Source of the DNA: Malurus cyaneus samueli
Lineage: Eukaryota > Chordata > Aves > Passeriformes > Maluridae
Assembly (NCBI GenBank): GCA_009741485.1
Contig: CM019227.1
Coordinates: 15,302,626-15,366,625 of the forward strand
Reading direction: 5' to 3'
Length of the DNA stretch: 64,000 bases
Below the pieces are notes generated by a model, which saw nothing but the letters and a program-made list of their open reading frames with translations, was not told the origin of the DNA and searched no databases. The position numbers were made by a program, and so were the translations under genes. Shown here piece after piece: positions 49,350 through 59,795 of this stretch (positions within the stretch are counted from its first letter, which is position 1; every line of letters starts with the position of its first letter).

Positions 49350-49720
49350 CTTAATTAAAGGTTTTACTCCTCCTTTAGGACTCTGGCCAGGGTGAGACAT
49401 ATGTTACTTAGGCATTTTACTGAACCATTAATTCAGCGCAGACTTTTGTTTATCTGATTTGTTTTGCCCGAACACCTTCCAGCTATGCATTTTAACACTT
49501 CCTGTGCACAGAACGAACCAGAGCCCTGGACAATGAAGTCTTCCCATGATATCTCGCTCATATTAATCAAAGGCAGAGTTTTGTCAGTTGGTTTGAAGCC
49601 CTGGATGCTGGATCGCTGCTCTAATTCATCTCTGCTTTGATTATGCCCTTGCCTATCAGCTCATAATTAATGTTTGTGGTGATTACCATCAGCTGCTCTG
49701 CAGCATCGATGCACAAGGGG
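49350..49720. promoter_or_regulatory. candidate conserved non-coding element
   Basis: It contains ACTTAATTAAAGG, GAACCATTAATTCAGCGC, CTCATATTAATCAAAGGC, GCTCTAATTCATC, TTTGATTATGCCC and TCATAATTAATGTTTGTGG, i.e. at least six TAAT cores in single-copy DNA, along with retained CpGs (CAGCGCAG, CCCGAAC, CTCGCTC, ATCGCTG). One of the denser homeodomain-motif stretches of the window. Inference only. Confidence 0.37.
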
Positions 49721-51939
49721 TGGGGATGTTCCTAAGACAGGGCTCAGCTGCTGTAGGGCCACCTCTCACACCAGCCACATGTCCTGGAGTAAAGATCATG
49801 GGAATCGCCCATCAAAATCCCAAAACATAGCAGTGAACACACACAGAGCAGAGCTGAGTGATGATGAATCCAAGCTCCAGGTACTCCAGAACCAGGCTGG
49901 AAATGATGCCAGAGGTTGTAAAAGTGGATTTAGGGACAGCCAAGGGTCAGAGGTGTCACACTGACAGTGGGCGGCAGCTCAGAGCACAGACAAGACTGTT
50001 GTGTGTCACAGATATGCTGAAATACAGCAAAGGAATCAACATAAAACCCTCTACTAGATTGTGACCCACTGAAATCTACTCTTTATCACACCAAAACCAA
50101 CAAACAATGATCTGCAAGTTGCCACAGTCATTAAAAAAGCAAGAGAAAAGTGTTGCTGAATGAAGATCCTCAAACATGACACAGGCACTTCAAGCGAGAG
50201 AGAATTATTATTATTTTTATTATTATTATGCCATCTGCATTTTTCAAATGTCATAAAACAATAATTATTTAAAACAAATGTATAATCAAACAACTATAAT
50301 ATTCTTTTTTTTTTTTTTTTTTTTTTTTTTGAAACTGCTTTTTTTTGACCATTACTACACATACTCTGGTACTGCTCATGCATAAAGGAAATCCCTTTTT
50401 AATTGTGAAGGTAAGAACTACATGATTTTTTTCCAGTTTGCCTTGAAATAAGTTCATGAGCCAACACCATGGTACAAAGCACTGGAGGAAACGAATATTT
50501 TCAGTTCTCTGATAGATCAGTTTTCCCTTGTGTTTACACACTCTTCTGTCCCAAAGTTACCACTTTAAAACATTAGTATCAGAGTGAAAAACGGCAAAGT
50601 TGCTACATTTACAGTGAGGAGGTCACACACAAAATGCTATTTTACAGTTTTTAAAACCAAAGCAAGCAAACAATGCTGAGTGACTTTAGCACAGGGTGCT
50701 GAAGACAAGGACAAAGAGGCTCGCTGGGAATCCAGTTCACACTGGCAGGAAATCAATACCTCGGGCATTGACAAGACACCAACACAATGGAAAACATTCT
50801 GACAAAGACAGGGAGCTATAAAGAATCCATGTTTTATACCTAAAACTCCAAGCACCTTCAGGTTTTCTCTACAGCACTCAAAACAATCCCCTCTTTTTCT
50901 CTCACTTTCTGACCTTAACTTTAGAAGCAGAGGGAATAAATGGCAGGATTGGAACTAAAGTCGCAGCTTGGAGATGAGGATGAATCTCGGGTTTGCCTGA
51001 TGACTGTGGTGTAGTCAGACTTCAGAGCTGTGCCCATGCTCACTCCCCCCTCTCCCTCTCTCCAAGAGGACTGAAATAACTCACACAGAAGGGAGGGAAG
51101 GAGTCTCACCCCACTGAAGCTGCCCAGAAATTGCCATCCTCACCGGGTTCCCCACATGGGCATTACCGAATGCCAGGGTCCCATCAATCAGTGGGGGGCA
51201 CCTGTGGGTTTATCTGGTTAAAATGTTAAGGTGAGAACATTTTCCCATCTCCTGTTTGCTGCTGAAAGGATGAATTCCACTCTGATGTGGCCTGCAAGAG
51301 TTCTTGCTGAAGTTCATCAAGTGGCCACTACTAAACTGCAATGTTATGGTAAAATAATTTTCCATCTATAATTAAATATCCACTCAACCCCATATTTTGC
51401 TTGATGTCAAATACTGATGGGAACAGCCTAAAGAATTTCATGAAAGCACATTGAATCCCAGCCCCGCCCACCTGACCAAGGTGCAGCAGTTTTCTAGGGT
51501 TTTTTATTCTTTTTGTGTTTTTCTAAGAACATGGTTTCCATGTCCATATTTCAACAGGATGTGGTAAGAGTGCCACATGCTGAGTTACTGCAGAACCACA
51601 TCTTCAAAAGGCAGACATTTGTGTTGGGTACTTGAAACCAAGCAGTCAATGAGAAACAGAAACTGACTTTTGTAATTAAAAAATTATATTGATATAACAA
51701 TTTCAGTTCTTTAGAATCCACAACATCACACATCTCTCTGAAGAGGTTATGCATCCATTCTGTGATGCATCATAAAATGGCCAAAAAATCAAAACATTTT
51801 CATGAACATGTACACTGAAGTCTTCTCGTCCCAAATACGGGCACTTTTGAGGTGTACATGGTTATATGTCTGTGTGCCCATGCTGCTTCTTCTTTATTTT
51901 AGGAAAGGGTATCAGGAAGGACCAGCAAGGACCCTGATT
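49721..51939. other. AT-rich single-copy DNA, no gene seen
   Basis: It contains a (TTA)n run at 50203-50229 and a 26-base poly(T) at 50305-50330. The rest is single-copy with no recognised exon. Confidence 0.65.
50305..50330. repeat. 26-bp poly(T)
   Basis: An uninterrupted T run. No retrocopy body is recognisable on the right side, so it is listed as a simple homopolymer. Confidence 0.95.
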
Positions 51940-52260
51940 TCTTGAAAAACTCTCACTGGATTAACTTCTTTCCCTTATGAACAACAACGTCTGAAAATTA
52001 CAAACGTGTCAAATCGTGACCGTTTCTAAAAATACCATTATAATGAATATATCTCATTTCCTCCTATAATTTACTCTGCCGCTGCTCAGTTTGGCTGATG
52101 GCAAGTCCTCTTGATCCTCCAAGAAAGTGCTTTTAGCAGTACCTATAATTAACATGGGTTTATCTAATTAATAGAGACTAGAGCGTTATTGCGCGATAAT
52201 CCCTGACAAATTGATCATTATCAATAGTTAACGACTGCTTTGTTAACTAATCACCCCGGG
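51940..52260. promoter_or_regulatory. candidate enhancer with paired palindromic motifs
   Basis: After AAACGTGTCAAATCGTGACC and CATTATAATGAATATATC, the block 52140-52260 is exceptionally motif-dense. It has TCTAATTAATAG, TTATTGCGCGATAATCCC (C/EBP-like TTGCGC and an OTX/PITX-type TAATCC at 52197), the inverted pair ATTGAT (52210-52215) and ATCAAT (52220-52225), then GTTAAC twice (52227-52232 and 52242-52247), ending TAATCACC. It leads directly into the CpG-rich segment. The motif names are from known binding preferences; occupancy is not shown. Confidence 0.42.
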
Positions 52261-52861
52261 GCAAAAGCGTGTCTGGGGAAAGCCACGCTTCGTAAGGAGA
52301 ATAACAGCTATTAAGGGCCATAAAGTTGGTGCTGGGCGGTGCTCCCCGGATTATAAATCCCCCAAACTGCTCCTGCAGAGCATTCCTGAAGAAGAAAAGG
52401 CACAAGCGGATTCCCGAGGTAGGAACGGGTTGTGTAGAAAACAATTATCGGCCGTCGGGAGCGCGCAGGCTTCTCCAATTAGAATGAGGAATGCAGCCCA
52501 TTACCCGCGGAGCGTTAAAGATACGGGAGAGCTTTCCCAGGAAAAACAATCCCATTACACACACTAAAGAGTCCCGGGAAGGAGCGAGACTTGAGCAAAA
52601 TCTGCAGGGTGGAACTGATGAATATATTCACTTAAGGAGTTGGGTGAATTCCATTAAAGCCCGTTCAGATGCTTTGTAGGGCCGGGATGCCGTGCACGGA
52701 TATTTCAGTTCAGCGTCGTCCCAGGGATGCTGGCAGGTCATGTACGCTCTGATAACATCCCTGGGGTCCAGGGGGATGAAAAAAAACCAAAAAAAAAAAC
52801 CAGCACCGCCCGTGCAGGGAGCGAGGCTACAGGACCAAAGTTTGAATCGCAAACTTCAGCG
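52180..52861. promoter_or_regulatory. orphan CpG-island-like segment
   Basis: By hand count, 36 CpG dinucleotides lie between 52183 and 52861, close to what base composition predicts without CpG loss, whereas most 600-base stretches of this window hold only a few. The densest part is 52449-52515 (ATCGGCCGTCGGGAGCGCGC, then ACCCGCGGAGCGTT). There is no recognisable exon; the flanking frames are short. It could be an unmethylated enhancer, the promoter of an unannotated non-coding RNA, or a conserved element cluster. It is followed after about 80 bases by poly(T) and a candidate LTR. Confidence 0.5.
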
Positions 52862-52937
52862 GGCACATTCAGGGTTGTGCAGCTCACAAGGTTGGTGCTG
52901 CTGGAACTTCCTATCCACTGTTGGAAAAAACCAGTTT

Positions 52938-52939
<2 letters not shown>

Positions 52940-52977
<38 letters not shown>
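52940..52977 (-). repeat. 38-bp pure poly(T), possibly a poly(A) tail on the minus strand
   Basis: Thirty-eight T without interruption. On the minus strand it follows ATTAAA (52982-52987) by a few bases, the spacing expected of a polyadenylated transcript inserted in minus orientation. The purity suggests a young or unstable tract. Alternatively it is a simple homopolymer. Confidence 0.9.
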
Positions 52978-52978
<1 letters not shown>

Positions 52979-53532
52979 AACTTTAATCAAAGATCTTGCT
53001 CGCCTTTGCCCTGGGAGAAGGGTGTTGGAGTTTCTCTCCAGGGCATTCCAGGTGAAGCCTGAGGAGCTTCACAGCTCAACAGAGCAGAGTAGCACAAAGA
53101 AAAGGACCACCAGTGGCCATTGGTGACCGTCAGTGGCCATCAAGAGTCATTATCAAAACATCGGCGCCACACCGCACCTCCTTGGTCCACCTCCTTGGTC
53201 GGAGGCATCTGCTCTGGGAAAAGAGAAATAAGAAGCAGGACCTAATTAACATCACAGGCAGAGAAATCCACATCCAATAGGAACCCAAACGCTGTGAACT
53301 GCGTTGGACCAATGAACATAAAACCAATAAAGTTCTCTGGATTTTGACTGTATAAAGTTTTGGGGAAAATCTCGTAAGATCGATGTGTCACGGAATGATT
53401 CACTCTGCACACCCGGGCTATGTGTAGAAGAGATGATTTATGTTACACATCCTGACCAGAAAATAAAGTAATGCATTGACTCTCTAACATTAAAAAGGTT
53501 GTTGAAGAGTTTTTGTTTTTCCCGCAGTTTCA
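52978..53532 (+). mobile_element. candidate solo LTR of an endogenous retrovirus (boundaries uncertain)
   Basis: It shows the order of a retroviral LTR. There is a U3-like part with short direct repeats (CAGTGGCCAT at 53111 and 53131; CACCTCCTTGGTC twice at 53175-53200). Three CCAAT boxes lie at 53274, 53309 and 53324, then TATAAAG at 53351, then AATAAAG at 53462 (111 bases after the TATA box), then a G/T-rich stretch ending TTTTTCCCGCAGTTTCA. The proximal half resembles songbird ERV LTRs as I remember them. No gag, pol or env sequence and no clear primer-binding site follows, so at most a solo LTR. The TG start (52977) and CA end (53531-53532) are guesses and no convincing target-site duplication fits them. 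Confidence 0.5.
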
Positions 53533-55140
53533 GTGTCACAGCGAGCAACTCTCCGACCTCTGGGGCTCCTGAGAACCCCTGGATGCATTTGAATTGCAGC
53601 CTGGTCATCAGATATAAAACTAAACTTCAAGCAGATTTTTTCTCTTTTAAGTGGACACATCTGCATTCACCACGGCTAATCCTTCCCAACATATCTCCTG
53701 CCTCCCGTCACAGCCTCATTAAACAGACACCACAACTTTCAGTTTGCCCACCCAGAGCTTCTCTGTTCCTTTCAAATGAACGAGCAATTTTGAAGAATGC
53801 CGGCACTACTGATCTGCCTTTTCTTTTGTGGGTTTTCAAATGTTCAAACACCCCTGCTTCAAAAAGTACAAAGTTTGCTGGTTTGATTATTCTGTACTGC
53901 ACTGCAGAAAGAGAGCACTTGAAGAAAGAACTGGCATATGAAAAGGAAGAAAAAGGGATGGAATTTGCCTGTGTGGAAGGAGTATAGACTGGGAAGAAAA
54001 GGGATGAAAAGCATGGAAATAACAAGATGGGCAAGAAGAGACAGCAAGAGTTATACTAGAGATGAACAATACGACTTTTGAGTGAGTTTTTAGGGGGTAA
54101 TAAATACATAATACAATATAGGATACTATACAAAATATAGGTTAACATACGTATTTAAGTATTATTTTATAGATATTAAAAAACTAAAAACCCATGAAAG
54201 TTGGTATTGCAACAAAATGAGGTTTGAGGTGTCGAAATGACATTTAATGCCCAGGGTCATTATTGCAGCTGAGATCCTCATTATTCCATGGAAATAAAAG
54301 CAATAACAGAGGAAATGTATTGCTTTTCAGGTAGACAGACACCAGAATGAGAGTGTATCTATAAATACCTACAGGAAATGAAGGGGGAGCAACTTCAAGT
54401 GTCAGAGGTTTGAGATCCGATTCCAAACCTTCAAACCCACTGTCAGCCTGAGTGGGAACCTGTGGGGAAAGCCTCACCCTTTGTGCAACAGGGAAAGGGT
54501 CAGGGTACCTGATCAAGCCTGGTCTGCTCCAGAAGTGGTTTTTTGTTTGCCCCAGAGATTCACCTGTGCCCCTCCAGAGTTATAAATCAGACAAGAGAGC
54601 TGGCAAAATAATTAATTCTTCAACTGCAGGGAGGGCACTGAGATCTAATTCCAGGTGGGTGAGGGAGAGGGAGGAGCAGAGGTCAGCCCTGCAGAAGGGC
54701 CATGGCCTGAGGGCAGAACACCCCGTGTCCAAGCTGTCATGCCAAGAGTTCATCGTAGATTTTGACAGCAAGAGATGCAGAACATTTATGGGAAAAGTGG
54801 AAAAAAAAAATTAAAAAGTCTCTCCTGAGCCCTCACTATCCTTTCATGCCAGTCCCAACTTAACATGCAATGTATCATCAAAGCAACGTTGCACTGATGG
54901 TACAGAATTTATGAGAGATGTCCTCTGTCTTATTAAATAGGAATTGAAAGCAACAGGGTAGAACAGAGGAGCACAATAACATTGTCTTCACATTTCTAAA
55001 GACGCAGAAAATAGGGTTTTTTTTGTGGTTTTTTGTAAGGGGGGGAAGAGATAATGTGAATGTAGATTAAATAATGTTTCCTCCTGAAGACGTGCTAGAT
55101 CAAAAGCAGATAAAGTGATAAAGTTAATCACAGATCTTTG

Positions 55141-55194
55141 TGCTACATAATTCATCTTTGCTATATAATTCACCTCTGCTATATAATTCACCTT
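55141..55194. repeat. 18-bp tandem repeat, 3 copies
   Basis: TGCTATATAATTCACCTC-type unit, three copies end to end, with two substitutions in the first copy and a terminal C/T difference. An isolated short array. Confidence 0.93.
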
Positions 55195-55917
55195 CAAGAA
55201 ATGTGAAACTCTTGTTTAGGAAGAAAAAAAACAAACAACAAACAAAAACAAAAACAACACCAAAACCACTTTGCTCTTTAGAAGATTTTTCCTTTTTCCT
55301 TTTAGTTGTCTCTGAAAGGACCTTTTCTAGACTTTTGGACTTTTTGGGAAGGACTTGCAATAGGTGGGAAAGTAGCATTTCACAGTGCCAGTGCTTGTTC
55401 AACGCTGAAAGGCTGGAGCACCTGGATTAGAAATCACCTGGGAAAAGAGATTATATATTAATATAGCCAGTCAGAATGGTGGAAAGCACAGGGGCAAGTC
55501 ATCCACACTGGGAATGGACTCCCAGTTTTCAGCCTGATGCCAGAACCTTCTCTACAATGATGTTTTATCCATCAACCCCTATCTCCATTCTTGAGCTTCC
55601 ATCAGAAATTAAAGATACAACTTTGAAAGATACTCAGTACTCCTAATCAAGCCTTGAAATGACAAAACAATCTGTGACATCTCAGTTCCATTCCTAGTGG
55701 CCATCCAGCCATGGTGGGTTTATGGCAAATGCTGCCAATTATTTATTCCTGGGTCTAATCTGCCCAATTTATCTGTTGTGTAGGAGCAGGGATGGGAAGA
55801 TTTGCAGCTGTGGGAAAGGCACAGCAGTTTAGCTGCTTGGAACCATGCGTTTTGTACATCTAATACCAGTCAATGCATGCCCCCCCTGGAATAAACTCCA
55901 TTTCAACAGTGATTTCT

Positions 55918-56000
55918 ATTATCAATGAATAATTGATATTCATTGAATAGGGTATCAATTGAATTGATATCAATTGAATAATTTGATATAATAATTGAAT
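55918..56000. repeat. AT-rich tract of ATTGAAT / ATCAATT words
   Basis: Interspersed TCAATTGAAT, TTGATAT and ATTGAATA words, including a perfect 14-base palindrome AATTGATATCAATT at 55962-55975. Likely the product of local slippage; could form small cruciforms. Confidence 0.75.
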
Positions 56001-58307
56001 ACTGTAATGAAAATACACATCAGCTTTTGCCTTCCTCCTCTCTGTGAGGTGAGCCTGGCCAAAGTGTCACACTGCCATTTATCCACTCCTGTAACCAGCC
56101 ATATGTTTCTGTACATCAAACCAGCGAATCAGAAATACCTCAGCACCAGGAACATTTTAGAGCCAGAATTCCTGCTTACCAGAGTGTTCTGAAGGCGTCA
56201 CATGCTCATCAGAGCAGTGCCAAAAGAACAATAAGTACCTGCTGAGGCAGAAGGGGAAGTGCCGTGTCAAATATTTAAGCACCTGCACATTATGTTCAAT
56301 TTCTTTCAAAATATAATTGCCTGGAAATGTGGAGAGAAGAGACAACTCACATACCTGGTGCCAGAGAGAAAAGGACATAAAATACAGAGTCATTCCCCCA
56401 TTTCTTCCTCTTTGACCCAGACTGCGGCCCTGAATCCTCTCCTGTCAGCCCCTTGTTTCCAGTGAGCACCTCAGATCTGCCACAATATTTCCCTCAAGTC
56501 ACTGATTTGTTTGCTTGTCACCCCCACAAACACTGTGGCTGTGTAACCAGGTCATTTATTGCTTTTGTTTTCCAAGGCTTTATTTTAAAATTTCACTGCC
56601 CAATTTTTGCATCTTGAGATGACACTGTAAGCACCATGCAAAAAAAGAATATTTGAACATCCCAGAGTGAAATCCTTCAAATGGAAAAGGTAAAGCACCT
56701 CTCAACAGTGCAGGAGATTTCCAACCTGTGAATTCTGTTGAAAATATACCCCATTCGAACTTCACCACAAGAACTACTCCTTCACGCAGAGCAGGTGGTG
56801 TTTCAAGCCTCCAAAACTACAAATAGAATGTTAGTATTAGAATTTAATTCCATTAACTCCAGGAGGTGACAGGAACATTGAGGGGAAGAGAAAGAAGGAG
56901 CTGTTTCTACTGATGTCAAGCGCGTGAGGGGAGAATTAAGACCTGCAGGAGCAGGAAAAATTAATCCAGAGCTCAGTCAACAAGAAGGCGTGCAATGTGA
57001 ACAAAAGAAGTTTTAGAGAACTAACAAAAGGCAAACAGGAATTAGGATGTAACAAGAAAAAAATTAAACTCGTCTCAGAGACAGCTCTGGCTCTGCTGTA
57101 AAGCAAGGATGGAAGAGTTTTGTTTTATGACAAAGCTATAAGGCTACAAAGGGGAAGTTAGATTTTAGGTTGGTACTTTGAGCAAGTGGGATGTCAAGAG
57201 AAGCAGGTCCAGCCCTGCTGGGTCTGGTGCTGCAGCAGGGGACAGACACAAACCTCCAGGCTAGTGCCCTCCTGCTCTACAGCTCCTGAGCGCCCAAACA
57301 GAGCACCAGCCCTCCCTGCAGCATCCTGGCATCCTCCTGCCTAGGAAAATCTGTGTGCCAGTGGGAACCCAGCTTCAAGGGAATGTGTCAAGAAGGAAAG
57401 CTTCAATTCCCACCCTGAAACATGTGCCTCACTGCTGAACTCTGTGAGGCTTCAGAGTCCCCCTCAGTGAGCACAGCAACTGTCCACAAAACACTGTTTC
57501 AGCATTAATGAGAATATCACAAAGAGGAGAATAACTGTGCCCCTCTAAATTTCACCTCATTAATTTAATCTAGCACGCTTCCAAACTAGGAGAGTTTGAG
57601 AGTTCAAGAGTGGGCAGGAAAAAAACATCCAAACAAGCAGCAGCCAAGGACCAATTACTCTCCTAAGAACCTTTCTGCAGAGCTCACACTGGTGCCTGTG
57701 TGGGCATCTCCAACTATCCCCAACAGGACAGGATGGATTGACTTGGAACTCCCTAAAATGAACCAACAGTTCCAATTAGGTTAATCACTAATTCACCAAT
57801 ATTTTATATGATTAAAAGTAACAGTTCTACCGTGCAATGATTTACATTACTGAAACAGTGCTGAAAATAGATCAGTGGTATTTACTACTTAATATCACAT
57901 AAGAATATTATATAATGATATAATAGTATAAAAATGATGATATTGAACTTCAAAAGCATCAGTATTTCATCAGGCTTTCTCCAATGAGAATGACAAATTA
58001 TCTCAATCCATTTGTTTTTTACAGATGCAAACATTTCCTCAGTAATAGGTAGACATACCATTTACAATTTCAAATTATATTAAATGTACTACTGAAGAAT
58101 AAACACAGAATAAATATAATTGTTACATACATAAAGTATTTTGGCATAAAGGTTGGTGAGCCTTATTTAAGAAATCTCATACATGGAAAATTAGTCAAAA
58201 ATTCCAAATATTACTTGTCCCAAGAAAAATGCAAACAGTCCCCATTACCAAATCAGTGTTGTGAGTGGGAATGACCTTCCCATTCATTCCACAGCAATTT
58301 ATATATT

Positions 58308-58323
58308 AAAAAAAAAAAAAAAA
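58308..58323 (+). repeat. poly(A), 16 bases
   Basis: Simple homopolymer; no retrocopy recognised upstream. Confidence 0.9.
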
Positions 58324-58773
58324 TCTGTTTAGCTAAGAGATGCAATCTAAAGTGAGTTGCCACAAAGCCACACACAAAAGCACGACAAGGAAAGTATTTT
58401 GGTAGTACCCAGAATGAGAATGACTTCATCTCCCCGTGCCCATCTCTGTGACATTGCCCACACAACCGTTCTGCCACGCGGATTTCTCTGATTTCCCTCC
58501 CAGCATCTTCACACCCTTAGCAATATTTCCCAACACATTTACACTGCTAAAAACGCTCAATTTGGCTTTTTTCCCTGCCGTGGCTGAGGTTCTGTGTGAC
58601 CTTGGATTGAATGCCACTGTAGCAAGCTGTCTCTCACCGTGGGAGTTCTCTTTTTCGCAGGGTTTGAGCGCAGGGTCTTTGATTTGCTCGAGCAGCTGAT
58701 GCAGCACTCGGTAATTTTCTATGGCCACAGAGGTTTGAGGTTTGTCCAAGCTGCAGCAGGAACAGCAGTGTTT

Positions 58774-58776
<3 letters not shown>

Positions 58777-58805
<29 letters not shown>
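58777..58805 (+). repeat. (AC)n microsatellite, about 14 units
   Basis: Uninterrupted AC run of 29 bases, likely variable in length. Cys/Val-rich minus frames across it are artefacts. Confidence 0.95.
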
Positions 58806-58809
<4 letters not shown>

Positions 58810-59489
58810 ATCCTTTTAAGAAGGCACTTTCCAAAGTGCTTTGAAAGCCCCCCGATAGGTAACGGAGCAGGATGCAGGTATTGCTGCAGATTCCTGCAAG
58901 TGGCAAGGCCAGCAGGAATTCAATAATGCACAGTGAAAACAATAAATCCAGCTAGAATTACAGTGACTCTCAAAGCTTTAAAAGAAAAAAAAAACCTGAA
59001 GCAGAAAAAAGCTTTTTTTTTTTTTTTCTTTGCTACAAAGCTCCTTAACAGTGTGCTTGGAGAATCACTGGCAATAATAACAATATTCATAAGTCCAACA
59101 CAAGAATCCATTTTTCCACACCAAAAGACAGCAGAGTATGAGGAGACTCCAGCAGAAGTTTTCTCACTAGCTGCCTTCATAACCCAGTGGAAATATCTAC
59201 AACTCAATCTCATCCCAGTCAAATTCCAGATCTAAGGAAATACATTAGATTAATGAAAATGTCCAGAGTTTTGCTGGACCATGCCATACCTGTTATTGAA
59301 ATCTATGAATCAAATCAAGATGAGGCCTGCTTTGTGATGGAATATGAAATAGTTGTGTTTCTTGCACCAAAAGTAGTTAACAGGGTACCAAGCAGATCAG
59401 CAGTGTACACACAGGTGAAATGGCAATGAGGACAAACATCATCTGGTTCTGTTACACAGGTGTTATAATCCAGAATAGATAAACCCGAC

Positions 59490-59795
59490 AAAAAAAAAAA
59501 AAAAAAAAAAAACCAAAATAAAAAACAACCAAGCAACAAGAACAAAAAGCAGCCTCAAAAAAAAAAAAACAACAAAAAAAAAAAAAAACAAACCCAACTG
59601 AACAAAAAAACCTGGAAAAAACCAAACAAAAACCCACAAAGCAATCAAAAACCTGCAAGAAAAAAAAACAAAAAAAAAAAGAAAAAAAAAACAAAAAAAC
59701 AAAAAAAACCCCAAAAAAGCAACCAACCACAAACCATACTAACCAAAAAAAAACCCAAAAAACAAAAGAACAAACAAAGCACAACCAAAAAAGCG
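59490..59795 (+). repeat. 300-bp A-rich (CAAA / CCAAAA) tract
   Basis: It opens with 23 consecutive A, then about 280 bases of A runs broken by C, CC, CAAC or G. The Phe-rich minus frames (78-136 codons) are its translation and not genes. It is the largest low-complexity tract in the window and could be an expanded retrotransposon tail, although no element body is recognised next to it. Confidence 0.9.

Larger units (their letters stand above)
53533..58776. other. single-copy DNA, no gene seen
   Basis: The frame 53499-53987 (162 codons, plus) is the longest that is not in a repeat. It starts inside the candidate LTR, has no recognisable domain and would be preceded by several ATGs in an LTR transcript, so I do not call it a gene. 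The rest is AT-rich single-copy DNA with small repeats listed separately. Confidence 0.6.

Noticed and set aside
48540..49350. Three minus-strand frames of 183-238 codons, Gly/Arg/Asn-rich
   Set aside because: They are translations of the 50-bp minisatellite in its three frames. The unit has no stop and shifts frame each copy, so openness is automatic; no start context, domain or splice signal supports a gene.
53499..53987. 162-codon plus-strand frame downstream of the candidate LTR
   Set aside because: No recognisable domain. Several ATGs and the AATAAA signal lie before its start in any LTR-driven transcript, and the length is possible by chance in 64 kb.
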